A stretch of DNA of 28,783 nt from JABCPE02 sp963520725 (GCA_963520725.1 CAUQSG010000014.1:1-28783), one strand, 5' to 3'. Counted from the first letter of the stretch, positions 1 through 9,206 are shown. The notes: generated by a model from the sequence alone, not told the origin. Program-made: numbers and translations.

Positions 1-1
1 C

Positions 2-424
2 TATGCCCTTGCTTCCATCGTTCAGAAAGAATCGGGAGGGAAAGAAGATGAGCAGAAAACCATAGCAGGGCTTTATCTAAACCGCTATGAAAAGGGAATG
101 AAACTACAATCTGACCCTACAGTGATTTATGCGATTAACAAAGAGCATAATTTCACAAAGCAGATAAAGAGAATTTACAATAAAGACCTAAGACACCCTT
201 CGCCGTATAATACTTACGCGAATGTAGGAATTCCACCAGGACCTATCTGTATGGTGAATAAAACAGCAGTTGATAATGTCCTGAATGCCGAAAAAAATAA
301 TTATATTTTTATGTGTGCAGACCCTGAAAAGTTGGGTTATCATAAATTCACGGATTCTGATATAGAGCATGCGAAAAATGCAAAAGCATATCATGAATGG
401 TTGAATAAAAATAAAATAAAATAA
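2..424 (+). CDS. mltG: Endolytic transglycosylase MltG, C-terminal part
   Basis: The gene enters from the left edge; 140 codons are visible, in the frame starting at base 2. MltG is an inner-membrane lytic transglycosylase that cleaves nascent glycan strands and so sets their length. The visible part is the catalytic YceG domain: ASIVQKESG carries the family's catalytic Glu (codon 29-31, by analogy with the E. coli enzyme), followed by AGLYLNR, the GMKLQSDPTVIY signature and the NTYANVGIPPGPI motif that is nearly diagnostic of the family. The protein ends in a short lysine-rich tail. The N-terminal membrane anchor and LysM-like part lie outside the window. Family call is firm; nothing odd is seen. 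About 70 bp separate it from the next gene. Confidence 0.95.
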   Translation, partial: YALASIVQKESGGKEDEQKTIAGLYLNRYEKGMKLQSDPTVIYAINKEHNFTKQIKRIYNKDLRHPSPYNTYANVGIPPGPICMVNKTAVDNVLNAEKNNYIFMCADPEKLGYHKFTDSDIEHAKNAKAYHEWLNKNKIK

Positions 425-495
425 AAAAATAGTGTGAAATCAATAATTTTTGTAATTTTACACCCAATAATAGAAAACTTTAAAATTTGTATATT

Positions 496-2649
496 ATGAG
501 AAGAAATGTACTAGTTGCTTTACTCTTAGGGAGTTTACTAAATGCTCAGCAGGGTAATGACAAACTAAAGAAGGAAATGGATGAGAGGAGAAAGCAGTTG
601 TTCAAACAATTTGAGTTCTACGCTCAGAAGGAGGTTTATAGAAATAATTCTACTGAAAATCCAAAATCAGAAAGTGTTATTAAAAAAGACCTAAAGAAAG
701 AAAGGGAAACTATTTCTTTCTTCTTTGGGGGAATTCCATATTTTCTAAAATCTTATGATACAGACCAAATTAAAAATTCTAATGTAGATGCTATCCAAGA
801 AGGAACTATAGATGGTCTTACAGGAAGTTTTAATGGAGAGGGGATGAAAGTGTCTGTTTTTGATGGAGGTCGTGTTTATGCAGAGCATACAGATTTTGGA
901 AGTAGTGCGAGAATAACTAATAAAGAAGCTGATACAGTGCCTTACAGTAGTCATGCTACAGGAGTAACTGGAATGATGGGAAGTAAAGGTCAAAACCTAA
1001 ATGTGACTTCACGAAAAAAAGATGGAAGTCCTATTAGGGTTGTAATGAATACTAAAGGGATGATGCCAGAGGCTGTTTTTGATAGTTATTATTTTGGGAA
1101 TTCCACTCTTTCTGGAGAAACAGAAGAGAAAGATATATCAGCTAAAATAAGAGATAGTAAACCTGCTCTCTCTAATCACTCTTATGGTAATGTTATAGGA
1201 TGGAATTTAAATAACGGCTCTATGGGAGTTGCTTGGTATTGGAGTGGTTCGTATGTTCCGGCAACTGGGCAATCATATGATTTAAATGGAACATACTATA
1301 ATAGGGATAAAGAGTTGGATGATATAGTATACAATAATCCTTATATGGTGGTGGTGAAATCTGCAGGAAATTCCTATGGAGATGGACCTGCGTCAACTCC
1401 AATGTATCCTGCTTATTATAGAAAATATGACGGAACTTGGGGGCAGTTTTCATCTACAGATGCAGCTCCTCAGGATAATTGTGCGGCTGAGTATGACTGT
1501 ATCCCAACAGGAGCTGTTGCTAAGAACATTATCACAGTAGGGGCTACTGAAAAAATCAGAACAGCCGAAGAAGGGTTTGATGGAAGATATACTCAGGTGT
1601 CTGATGTGGTTAAGGCTGATTATAGTAGTGCTGGACCTCGTGATGATGGAGCTATCAAGCCAGACATTGCAGGGGTGGGAAGTACAGTGTTATATCCTTC
1701 TACATCTCCTGCAGGATCAACTACTTATGGTATAGGAAATGGAACATCTTATTCTGCCCCACAGGTTACAGGGATTTTAGGGCTTTGGAGTCAGATTTAT
1801 CAGTCGCTTTTTGCAGGACAAAAGCTCAATGCAGCGTCAGCTAAAAACCTTCTTATCCATACAGCACAGGAGGCAGGAAATGTAGGGCCAGATGTTTGGT
1901 ATGGATGGGGATTTGTAGATGCTAAGAAAGGGGCAGAACTACTGGTTCAAAAAAAACAAAATAAAGTTATCTTTGAAGATAAAGAACTCAAAAACGCTAA
2001 AAAGAATGAATTTTTGGTAAAAACTGATGGTTCACAACCACTTAAAGCTACTATTGTTTGGACAGATCCATCTAATAAGAATTCTAACTATAATACATAT
2101 AGCGAAGCTCATAATGATAGAACATCTAAATTGGTAAATGATTTAGATTTAAGAATAACTAATGTTCAGACTAATGAAGTTCATTATCCATGGAAACTAG
2201 ATGTAAATGCTCCGCGTAATCCAGCGATAAAAGGAGATAATACTGTGGATAATGTAGAGCAGGTTCTTATAGACCAGCCAGCAGCAGGAGTTTATAAAAT
2301 AGAAGTGTCTAATAAAGGAACTTTAGTGAATAATGATGGAGTAAATGCAGAAAAGCAAGTTTACTCTATGATAGTAACAGGTTATACTGAGATTCCAACT
2401 CCACCAGCTGCAACTCCAGTGGAAGCATTTCCTACATTGTTAGCAGATGGAAACAATATAGTAAATGTGAAGTTTGTAGAAAAAATCAATGATATCAAGA
2501 TATTTGATATGTCAGGAAGACTTGTTAGAAGTGTGACTCCGAGTCTGTGGTTTCATGATGTAGATTTTTCTGGACTTCCAGCAGGAATATATGTACTAAC
2601 GGCATCTTCTGCAAATCATAAATTAAGTAAAAAAATCAGAAAGCAATAA
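496..2649 (+). CDS. Secreted subtilisin-like (S8, KP-43-like) protease with T9SS sorting domain
   Basis: Predicted secreted serine endopeptidase of 717 residues. I chose the ATG at 496 rather than the in-frame TTG at 487 because it begins directly with a signal peptide (MRRNVLVALLLGSLLNAQ). The subtilase catalytic set is present: Asp123 (VFDGG), His153 (SHATG), oxyanion Asn292 (SAGNS) and Ser418 (GTSYSAP). Residues about 500-640 resemble the C-terminal beta-barrel of KP-43-type subtilases (VWTDPS, then KLVNDLDLRI, then VYKIEV). The last roughly 75 residues look like a type A T9SS sorting domain (IKIFDMSGRLV, GLPAGIYVL, basic C-terminus), so export across the outer membrane by the Por machinery with removal of this tail is expected. 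It is followed by a strong terminator and stands alone transcriptionally. Substrate is unknown. Confidence 0.9.
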   Translation: MRRNVLVALLLGSLLNAQQGNDKLKKEMDERRKQLFKQFEFYAQKEVYRNNSTENPKSESVIKKDLKKERETISFFFGGIPYFLKSYDTDQIKNSNVDAIQEGTIDGLTGSFNGEGMKVSVFDGGRVYAEHTDFGSSARITNKEADTVPYSSHATGVTGMMGSKGQNLNVTSRKKDGSPIRVVMNTKGMMPEAVFDSYYFGNSTLSGETEEKDISAKIRDSKPALSNHSYGNVIGWNLNNGSMGVAWYWSGSYVPATGQSYDLNGTYYNRDKELDDIVYNNPYMVVVKSAGNSYGDGPASTPMYPAYYRKYDGTWGQFSSTDAAPQDNCAAEYDCIPTGAVAKNIITVGATEKIRTAEEGFDGRYTQVSDVVKADYSSAGPRDDGAIKPDIAGVGSTVLYPSTSPAGSTTYGIGNGTSYSAPQVTGILGLWSQIYQSLFAGQKLNAASAKNLLIHTAQEAGNVGPDVWYGWGFVDAKKGAELLVQKKQNKVIFEDKELKNAKKNEFLVKTDGSQPLKATIVWTDPSNKNSNYNTYSEAHNDRTSKLVNDLDLRITNVQTNEVHYPWKLDVNAPRNPAIKGDNTVDNVEQVLIDQPAAGVYKIEVSNKGTLVNNDGVNAEKQVYSMIVTGYTEIPTPPAATPVEAFPTLLADGNNIVNVKFVEKINDIKIFDMSGRLVRSVTPSLWFHDVDFSGLPAGIYVLTASSANHKLSKKIRKQ

Positions 2650-2653
2650 ATTA

Positions 2654-2687
2654 AAAAAAGAACTCTTAAAAATAAGGGTTCTTTTTT
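2654..2687 (+). terminator. Intrinsic terminator of the S8 protease gene
   Basis: A 15-bp stem (2654-2668 with 2673-2687, one G-U pair) has a 4-nt loop and a run of T on the 3' arm. It starts a few bases after the protease stop codon. Confidence 0.85.
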
Positions 2688-2688
2688 G

Positions 2689-2718
2689 TTGCTAGAATAA
2701 TAAAAAATATTATCTTTG
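2689..2718 (+). promoter_or_regulatory. Bacteroidota promoter for the fibre protein gene
   Basis: TTG at 2689-2691, a 19-bp spacer, and a perfect TAnnTTTG box (TATCTTTG, 2711-2718) match the -33/-7 consensus described for Bacteroides and flavobacteria. It would give an unusually long AT-rich leader of about 95 nt before the ATG at 2821. Confidence 0.7.
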
Positions 2719-2820
2719 TCTTATTGTCTTAAATTTTAAAATCTAAATAATACATTTTCAATGAATTTAATTAAATATAAATTTGTTGATTAAAAGAAGA
2801 GCATATTAAAAAATAAATAT

Positions 2821-5148
2821 ATGAAAAAACACTTTATTTTATTAGGGGTGCTGGCTATGGGGTTAGCATATTCCCAAACAGGAAAAGTAGGGATAAACAC
2901 AAATAATCCTGAAGCTACTTTGGATATAAAACCAAATGCTGCAAATTCAGCAGTAGGAGCAACTACAAATGAGGGGATGCTTGTTCCTAGACTAAGCAAA
3001 GCGAGATTGAATTCAATCGCTGCTGCTAATTTGAAAGAGTCTACACTAGTCTATGTTTCTGACTTTTCAGGAGCTACTACATCTACTACAACTAATGTGA
3101 CTTCTAAAGGTTTTTATTATTACAGCACTGCGACTAGTAAATGGGTGAAAATAGCAGAAGGCGTTATGCAGGAGCAAGACCTTAGATTAGTGGGAACTAA
3201 TAGCCACATTACACAGGATGCTGGTGTAGGAGGAAATGGTAGTGGAGTAGGAACAGGTCCACATAATATAGGTATAGGGAAAGATGCTCTATTTTCTAAT
3301 ACAAGTGGTTCTCACAATATAGCTGTAGGACTAGATGCTTTGCGTTCTAATACTACTGGGGTTAATAATGTGGCAGTAGGTATAGGATCTTTGCGCTCTA
3401 ATGGACAAGGAAGAGGGAATGTAGGTGTAGGTGCTAATACATTGTATTCTAATACAGGAGGTATGTATAATGTGGCTGTTGGGGAAAATTCTTTGTATCA
3501 TACTGTTTCTGGTATTGGAAATGTGGCTGTTGGTACAGATGCTCTTTTTAGAAATACAACAGGAGCTAATAACACAGCAGTTGGTTATACTGCTCTATAT
3601 AATAATACCACAGGAGCAAGTAATATAGCTAATGGTTTTGCAGCTTTGTATAGTAATACTACGGGAGATCGTAATATGGCATTAGGACACCATGCTTTGT
3701 ATAGTAATACAAGCGGTTCTAATAACATGGCTTTTGGTACGGAAGCTTTAAAAGCAAATACAATAGGGGCAAATAATATCGCATTAGGAACTTCTTCTCT
3801 TACATCTAATATTGGAGGTAATTTTAATATTGGTATTGGTCAAAAATCATTGATGACAAATACAGTGGGAGAAAGTAACATAGGTATAGGTTCTCAGGCA
3901 TTGCAGAATAATATTTCAGGAAGTTACAATGTAGGACTTGGGTTTGATGCTCTTCGTTTCAATACTGCAGGAAATAATAATGTGGGGCTTGGCTTGTATG
4001 CTCTTAGCAAAAATACAGTAGGGATGAGTAATGTGGGACTGGGACATTCTGCTCTTTCTAATAACACTATAGGAAGTCATAATGTGGGACTAGGAACTAA
4101 TGCGCTTACTAAAAATACTACAGGAAACTATAATGTAGGTATAGGAAACGCTACATTAACGAATAATGCCGCAGGGATGGCGAATGTGGCTATAGGAAAC
4201 CTTTCTTTGGTTTCTAATAATGGCGGAAATTATAATGTGGCTGTTGGAAATGAAGCTTTAGGATCAAATACTTCAGGGGCATATAATATCGCATTAGGGA
4301 CAAGTACATTAACAAGCAATACTACAGGGCAACATAATAATGCTCAAGGTTTAAATGCACTACAAAGTAACACAGTAGGAAATAATAACATCGCTCTTGG
4401 TAATGGATCTGGTGGATGGGTAAAAGGACATAATAATATCCATATAGGTAGTGCTAATTTCCAATCTATATCTACAGGAGAACTAGATAATGTGATAGCA
4501 ATAGGAAATGGAATAGGTTCTGGTGCACTTACAACTGCTAATTCAAATGATAATACCATTATCTTAGGACATCAGAATGGACATAGTTTTAGTCCTAATA
4601 TAGGGATTGGTACATATAAACCAGATTCTAAAGTTCATATCGTAACTAATGGACCGAATGCTATTAAGATACAGGATACCAACCAAGGGGCAGGTAAAGT
4701 CCTTACTAGTGATGCTAATGGGGTAGGAACATGGAAAGAACCAGCACCGCCAATTGCTGACTTTGCAAGACAATATGCTCGTACAACAGTTAATTATGAC
4801 TTGCAACCAGCTACGACTCAACCTATACCAGGAATCAATGATTTTATAGCACCTAAAACAGGTAAGTATCTAGTGTTATTCCACTCTTTCCTTCAGAATG
4901 CATGGGATACAGGTACTAGAAACTTATACTTTATCATGCTCTTGAATGGTGCACCATGGATAGATGCTGATGAAACATATAGCTATGTACCAGCAGGAGA
5001 TTATTTTAACCAGCACTATTCTAATATAATAGGTCTTACAGCAGGAGATAGAGTTAGTTTTAGAGTAAATGCTAATAGAGGAAAGTTAAGATTCCATCCT
5101 ACTTGGGCTCCAAGAAATAGAATAGAAGTAGTCTATTTAGGACAATAA
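2821..5148 (+). CDS. YadA-head-like repeat fibre protein
   Basis: 775 residues, beginning with a signal peptide (MKKHFILLGVLAMGLAYSQ). Then comes a VGINTNNPEATLDI segment, a lead-in common in Bacteroidota tail-fibre-like surface proteins. Residues 153-526 are 22 consecutive repeats of exactly 17 residues (bases 3277-4398, 51-bp period) with pattern G-x-x-A-L-x-x-N-T-x-G-x-x-N-x-A-V, resembling the left-handed beta-roll of YadA/Hia heads. A second IGIGTYKPDSKVHI element follows. The last about 130 residues look like a C1q/TNF-type jelly roll (GKYLVLFHS, AGDRVSFRV, IEVVYLGQ). I see neither a T9SS tail nor a trimeric-autotransporter anchor, so how it leaves the cell is unclear. Likely an oligomeric, probably trimeric, surface or secreted fibre; adhesion is inference only. 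Confidence 0.8.
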   Translation: MKKHFILLGVLAMGLAYSQTGKVGINTNNPEATLDIKPNAANSAVGATTNEGMLVPRLSKARLNSIAAANLKESTLVYVSDFSGATTSTTTNVTSKGFYYYSTATSKWVKIAEGVMQEQDLRLVGTNSHITQDAGVGGNGSGVGTGPHNIGIGKDALFSNTSGSHNIAVGLDALRSNTTGVNNVAVGIGSLRSNGQGRGNVGVGANTLYSNTGGMYNVAVGENSLYHTVSGIGNVAVGTDALFRNTTGANNTAVGYTALYNNTTGASNIANGFAALYSNTTGDRNMALGHHALYSNTSGSNNMAFGTEALKANTIGANNIALGTSSLTSNIGGNFNIGIGQKSLMTNTVGESNIGIGSQALQNNISGSYNVGLGFDALRFNTAGNNNVGLGLYALSKNTVGMSNVGLGHSALSNNTIGSHNVGLGTNALTKNTTGNYNVGIGNATLTNNAAGMANVAIGNLSLVSNNGGNYNVAVGNEALGSNTSGAYNIALGTSTLTSNTTGQHNNAQGLNALQSNTVGNNNIALGNGSGGWVKGHNNIHIGSANFQSISTGELDNVIAIGNGIGSGALTTANSNDNTIILGHQNGHSFSPNIGIGTYKPDSKVHIVTNGPNAIKIQDTNQGAGKVLTSDANGVGTWKEPAPPIADFARQYARTTVNYDLQPATTQPIPGINDFIAPKTGKYLVLFHSFLQNAWDTGTRNLYFIMLLNGAPWIDADETYSYVPAGDYFNQHYSNIIGLTAGDRVSFRVNANRGKLRFHPTWAPRNRIEVVYLGQ
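3277..4398 (+). repeat. 22 tandem 51-bp (17-residue) coding repeats
   Basis: Every unit is exactly 51 bp with no insertion or deletion across 1122 bp. The protein consensus is strong (Gly1, Ala/Ser4, Leu5, Asn8, Gly11, Asn14), while the DNA units differ noticeably from one another. This points to old repeats kept by structure rather than recent slippage. A degenerate 23rd unit (GNGSGGWVKGHNNIHI) is one residue short. Confidence 0.9.
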
Positions 5149-5171
5149 TTTTTTAAAATTTCATATTTTAC

Positions 5172-5203
5172 AAAAAAGAGATACTATATGTGTCTCTTTT
5201 TTT
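5172..5203 (+). terminator. Terminator of the fibre protein gene
   Basis: A 13-bp stem with G-U pairing (5172-5184 with 5190-5203) and a T-rich 3' arm lies about 25 bp after the stop codon. Confidence 0.75.
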
Positions 5204-5269
5204 ATGAAGTTTAGAGGATAAAAATTTTATCTTATTTATTCTAAGTATAAAATTTTCAGTGAATTTGAT

Positions 5270-5277
5270 TATATTTG
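5270..5277 (+). promoter_or_regulatory. -7 box upstream of secDF
   Basis: TATATTTG matches TAnnTTTG perfectly, 28 bp before the secDF ATG. No clear -33 TTG is visible at the right distance. Confidence 0.55.
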
Positions 5278-5305
5278 CAGACTTAAATAAAAATTATAAT
5301 TCATA

Positions 5306-8173
5306 ATGCAAGGAAAAGGTCTTATTACTATCATTGCTGTTGCCCTTGGGCTTATCTGTATCACAGAGCTTCTACCGACTTGGTACGCCAATAAAATAGA
5401 AAGCGAAGCGAAGGCATTAGCAGGAAATAATGAAGAAAAATATCAGAAAGAATTAGACAAACTTTCTAAAGACACTCTGAATCTTGGCTTTACGAAGCTA
5501 TACTACACCAATGCCAAGGAGCGTGAGATGAAGCTGGGGCTTGACCTAAAAGGAGGTATCAATGTCCTTTTGGAAATTAACCAAAGAGATTTGGTGACCA
5601 ATCTGACTGACTATTCCACAAACGCTGTTTTCGTGGAGGCTTTGGATAGAACAGATAAAGCACAGCAAAACTCTACCAATTCGTATATTCAGAATTTCTT
5701 TGTTCAGTTTGATATTGTGAATAAAGAAAAGGGTGCAAACCTAAAACTTGCCAGCCCAGAGGTATTCGGGACACAAAATCTGAGCAGTGAGATAAAATTT
5801 AATACTCCTGATGAAGAGGTTAAAAAAATCATCACTAAGAAAATAGAAGCGAGTATAGGAGCTGCCTATGAGGTTATCAGAACTCGTATCGACAAGATGG
5901 GAGTTACCCAGCCGAATGTACAGCAGGTGCCAGGGACAGGAAGAATCTTGGTAGAAATGCCTGGTATCAAAGACATAGATAGAGTGAAACAAATGCTCCA
6001 GACTTCTGCAAAACTTCAGTTTTGGGAAGTGGGAACAATCCAAGAGGTTTTTCCTTACTTGGAGGAAATGAGCAAAAATGTTATCGTAAAAGGCGATTCT
6101 ATCGGAGTGAAAAAAGGGTTTAACCTTACTAAAGCTCTCAATTTAGATAAATTAAGATCTAATGCTGTGGCGACTGTCAAACTTTCTGATACAGCTGCAG
6201 TTAATAAAATTCTTAATAGCGAAATCGCAAAAGAAGCTAGACCATCTAACCTTAGATATGTGGACTTTATGTGGGCATACAAACCACAAGAGGATGCGCC
6301 TGAGTATTTGGAACTTTATGCTATAAAGAGCAACACTAGCAAAAAAGCACCTATTGATGGTGCTGTGGAGTCTGCTAGAGTGGATTATGACCAAATGAGA
6401 AGGATAGTAGTGGATATGCAGATGGATGCTAATGGAACTAAAGAATGGAAATCTCTTACAGAGAAAAATGTAGGAAGACCTATAGCTGTTACTTTGGATA
6501 ATAGAGTTTATACAGCACCGAATGTAAATGAGCCAATTCCTAATGGAAGCTCTCAGATTAGTGGTAATTTCACAGAAGATGAAGCGAAAGATTTAGTAAA
6601 TGTACTAAGTGCAGGAAAACTCCCTGCTAGCGCGAAGATTGTTCAGGCTGATGTAGTAGGGCCATCTCTAGGGGAGGAGTCTATTCAGGCAGGGCTTTGG
6701 TCGTTTGTGGCAGCGTTTTGTATCATCATAGCTTATATTATTTTCTACTATGGAGGTGCGGGAGTTTATGCAGTGATTGCGATGATATTCAACCTGTTTT
6801 TCCTTTTTGGAATCATGGATTCTATGGATGCTACACTTACGCTTCCAGGGATTGCGGGTATTGTTCTAACGATGGCAATGGCAGTGGATACCAATGTGAT
6901 CATTTATGAAAGAACAAGAGAGCAGCTTTTTGCAGGAAAAGATATTAAAACAGCCTATAATGATGGGTTTAATGATGCTCTATCCGCGATTATTGATGGA
7001 CAACTTACATCCATTCTTACGGCGTTAGTTCTTTATATTTTTGGAACAGGACCTATCCAAGGTTTTGCGGTGACATTGCTTATCGGTCTGATAATGACTT
7101 TCTTTACTTCTGTTTTGATGTCTAGGGTGATGATATTCAGTAGATTAGAGAAAGGAAAATCATTGTCTGTTTGGACACCGATGACTAAGAATTTATTCCG
7201 AAATATTTGGGTAGATTTTATAGCAAAGAGAAAGGTAATGTATGTTATTTCTGCTGTATTGGTAGCGGTTTCTATAGGGTCTATTGCAACGAATGGATTT
7301 AAATACGGTATTGATTTCACTGGGGGAAGAAGTTTTGTGGTGAAATTTGATAAAACTGTCGATGTAGAAGCTGTAAAAGGCAGTCTTTCACAAGTTTTCA
7401 AAAATGAAAAAGGAGAGTCAAGTTCTATTGACATCAAGACTTTTGGGAATGACCAGCAACTGAAAATCACTACGGATTATAAAATAGGAGATGAATCTCT
7501 GAAAGCTGATCAAGAAATTGACCAAAAACTATATCAAGGGCTTAAAAATCAGCTTCCTGCGAATTTGACTTTTGAAGAGTTTAAATCTGCAGCTGAAAAC
7601 CCAATAGGAATAGTTTCTTCTACGAAGGTAGGGCCTACGGTAGCAGATGATATTAAGATGGGAGGGGCACTGGCTGTATTAGGTTCATTATTGGGTATTT
7701 TCGCATATATATTGCTTCGATTCAGAAGATGGCAGTTTTCACTGGGTGCGATTATAGGTTTGGCGTTTGATGCCACCATCATATTAGGAGCGTTCTCGCT
7801 GTTCCATAGTGTGATGCCGTTTAATATGGAGATTAACCAAGATTTCATCGCAGCGATACTCACGGTTCTTGGATATTCTATAAATGATACGGTGATTATT
7901 TTTGACCGTATCAGAGAAAACCTAAAAGATGGCAGAGAAAGAACGCTGGCACAGTTGTTTAATGATTCTATATCTGGAACGCTGGGTAGAACGATAAACA
8001 CTTCATTGACAGTTCTTTTAGTGGTGTTGGCGATATTTATTTTTGGAGGAGAGAATTTGAAAGGATTTATGTTCGCCCTGTTATTAGGGGTGATTTCGGG
8101 AACATTCTCTACGATATTCGTATCATCACTTCTTGCCTTTGACTTCTTTAAAGGTAAAAAAATAGAAAAATAA
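5306..8173 (+). CDS. secDF: Fused protein translocase subunit SecDF
   Basis: 955 residues, the full length of the SecD-SecF fusion found throughout Bacteroidota. It uses the proton-motive force to pull translocating proteins out on the periplasmic side of SecYEG. TM1 (about residues 5-25) precedes the SecD signature DLKGG (80-84) and a large periplasmic domain. TM2-6 follow FTEDEAKDLVNVL and include the conserved segment AMAVDTNVIIYERTREQL. The SecF half begins with a new TM near residue 650, carries GIDFTGG (Asp670), a second periplasmic domain, and TM8-12 with GYSINDTVIIFDRIREN. It is monocistronic, between a -7 box and a terminator. It serves Sec export and so feeds the T9SS and other envelope proteins encoded nearby; co-location is probably incidental. 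Confidence 0.97.
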   Translation: MQGKGLITIIAVALGLICITELLPTWYANKIESEAKALAGNNEEKYQKELDKLSKDTLNLGFTKLYYTNAKEREMKLGLDLKGGINVLLEINQRDLVTNLTDYSTNAVFVEALDRTDKAQQNSTNSYIQNFFVQFDIVNKEKGANLKLASPEVFGTQNLSSEIKFNTPDEEVKKIITKKIEASIGAAYEVIRTRIDKMGVTQPNVQQVPGTGRILVEMPGIKDIDRVKQMLQTSAKLQFWEVGTIQEVFPYLEEMSKNVIVKGDSIGVKKGFNLTKALNLDKLRSNAVATVKLSDTAAVNKILNSEIAKEARPSNLRYVDFMWAYKPQEDAPEYLELYAIKSNTSKKAPIDGAVESARVDYDQMRRIVVDMQMDANGTKEWKSLTEKNVGRPIAVTLDNRVYTAPNVNEPIPNGSSQISGNFTEDEAKDLVNVLSAGKLPASAKIVQADVVGPSLGEESIQAGLWSFVAAFCIIIAYIIFYYGGAGVYAVIAMIFNLFFLFGIMDSMDATLTLPGIAGIVLTMAMAVDTNVIIYERTREQLFAGKDIKTAYNDGFNDALSAIIDGQLTSILTALVLYIFGTGPIQGFAVTLLIGLIMTFFTSVLMSRVMIFSRLEKGKSLSVWTPMTKNLFRNIWVDFIAKRKVMYVISAVLVAVSIGSIATNGFKYGIDFTGGRSFVVKFDKTVDVEAVKGSLSQVFKNEKGESSSIDIKTFGNDQQLKITTDYKIGDESLKADQEIDQKLYQGLKNQLPANLTFEEFKSAAENPIGIVSSTKVGPTVADDIKMGGALAVLGSLLGIFAYILLRFRRWQFSLGAIIGLAFDATIILGAFSLFHSVMPFNMEINQDFIAAILTVLGYSINDTVIIFDRIRENLKDGRERTLAQLFNDSISGTLGRTINTSLTVLLVVLAIFIFGGENLKGFMFALLLGVISGTFSTIFVSSLLAFDFFKGKKIEK

Positions 8174-8180
8174 AAAAGTA

Positions 8181-8208
8181 AAAAAGCACTCTGCAAAGGG
8201 TGCTTTTT
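8181..8208 (+). terminator. Terminator of secDF
   Basis: A 12-bp stem (8181-8192 with 8197-8208, one G-U) is capped by a GCAA tetraloop and ends in a T run. Confidence 0.9.
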
Positions 8209-8234
8209 CTTTTAGTAGTGATGGTTCAAAATAT

Positions 8235-8242
8235 TATATTTG
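8235..8242 (+). promoter_or_regulatory. -7 box upstream of the Nfu-like gene
   Basis: TATATTTG fits TAnnTTTG. It overlaps an in-frame TTG at 8240, which rules that codon out as the start and supports the ATG at 8267. Confidence 0.6.
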
Positions 8243-8266
8243 CACTTTATTTTAAATTTACAGAAA

Positions 8267-9130
8267 ATGGAAATCCAAAATACAGAAAATCCTAATGTGA
8301 TTAAATTCGTGACTGATAGGACTCTTATAAGCGGCTCTTTGGAGCTGGATAGAAATTCTAATATATCTAATGTTCCGCTGGCTCAGGAATTGTTTCAATA
8401 TCCATTTGTGAAGAGTATTTTTATCACGGCTAATTTTATCGCGGTAGCAAAGGAAAACATCGTAGAATGGGATTTGGTAGCAGACAATCTGCGAAATATG
8501 ATATTGGAATCTTTGGATGATTTTCCAGAAATTATCTATACCGATGAGGCTGCACCTATTTTCTATTCAGAAAAAACGCCGAATCCATCTGTGGTAAAAT
8601 TTGTTTCGGAGCATCAGCTGATAGATGGTTTTTTGGAACTGAAATCTTTGCAGGAAGCAGAAAAAGTTCCATTGGCAAAAAGACTATTTGAGAATTTTCC
8701 TTTTGTAAAAGAGGTTTTTATCAATGATAATTTTATTTCTATTACCAAGACTGATGATGTTTCTTGGGAGAAAATAACACAGAAAATCCAAGATTTTCTC
8801 TCTGATTTTATTAAAAATGGAGAATCAATAAGTAAAATCGAAGGAATCCAGCAAAATACCTCAAAATCTGTTGCTAATAAGCAGTTTACGGAAACGGAGG
8901 AAAAAATAAATGCCATTTTACAGGAGTATGTGACGCCTGCCATAGAAAATGATGGGGGGAGAATTTCTCTGATAGAATTCGATGAAGAGACCAAAACAGC
9001 GAAAATGCTTCTACAAGGGGCGTGCAGCGGCTGTCCTTCTTCTGTGGTTACTTTAAAAAATGGTATAGAAAGTATACTTAAAAACTTCCTTCCAAATGTG
9101 GTAGAAAATGTGGAGGCGGTGAATGGCTGA
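8267..9130 (+). CDS. NifU/Nfu-type Fe-S cluster carrier with duplicated N-domain
   Basis: 287 residues from the ATG at 8267. Two tandem Nfu N-terminal-type domains are visible: residues about 5-85 (NPNVIKFV, then VPLAQELF, then VKSIFI) and about 105-185 (NPSVVKFV, then VPLAKRLF, then VKEVFI). A linker leads to a C-terminal NifU domain (about 210-287) with PAIENDGGRI and the cluster-binding CxxC in GACSGCPSS (Cys253 and Cys256). The protein should carry an iron-sulphur cluster in the cytoplasm and pass it to client enzymes. Possible clients in this window include the two-cluster enzyme QueG, though nothing shows that pairing. Monocistronic. The function of the doubled N-domain is not known to me. 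Confidence 0.9.
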   Translation: MEIQNTENPNVIKFVTDRTLISGSLELDRNSNISNVPLAQELFQYPFVKSIFITANFIAVAKENIVEWDLVADNLRNMILESLDDFPEIIYTDEAAPIFYSEKTPNPSVVKFVSEHQLIDGFLELKSLQEAEKVPLAKRLFENFPFVKEVFINDNFISITKTDDVSWEKITQKIQDFLSDFIKNGESISKIEGIQQNTSKSVANKQFTETEEKINAILQEYVTPAIENDGGRISLIEFDEETKTAKMLLQGACSGCPSSVVTLKNGIESILKNFLPNVVENVEAVNG

Positions 9131-9206
9131 TGAATATCATAGGCTAAATTTCACAGAAATATCAAGATAATCAATAGATACATTATTAAAATTCAGAAAA
9201 AATCAC

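Noticed and set aside
487..495. TTG at 487 as the start of the S8 protease
   Set aside because: The ATG at 496 gives a clean signal peptide; the three extra residues add nothing and there is no ribosome-binding signal to favour TTG.
3277..4398. CRISPR-like array or minisatellite
   Set aside because: The 51-bp periodicity is coding: units keep the protein pattern but vary in DNA, there are no constant repeats with unique spacers, and the frame is uninterrupted.
7033..8196. Long minus-strand frames opposite secDF
   Set aside because: They are antisense shadows of a well-conserved gene; products have no domain and no promoter.
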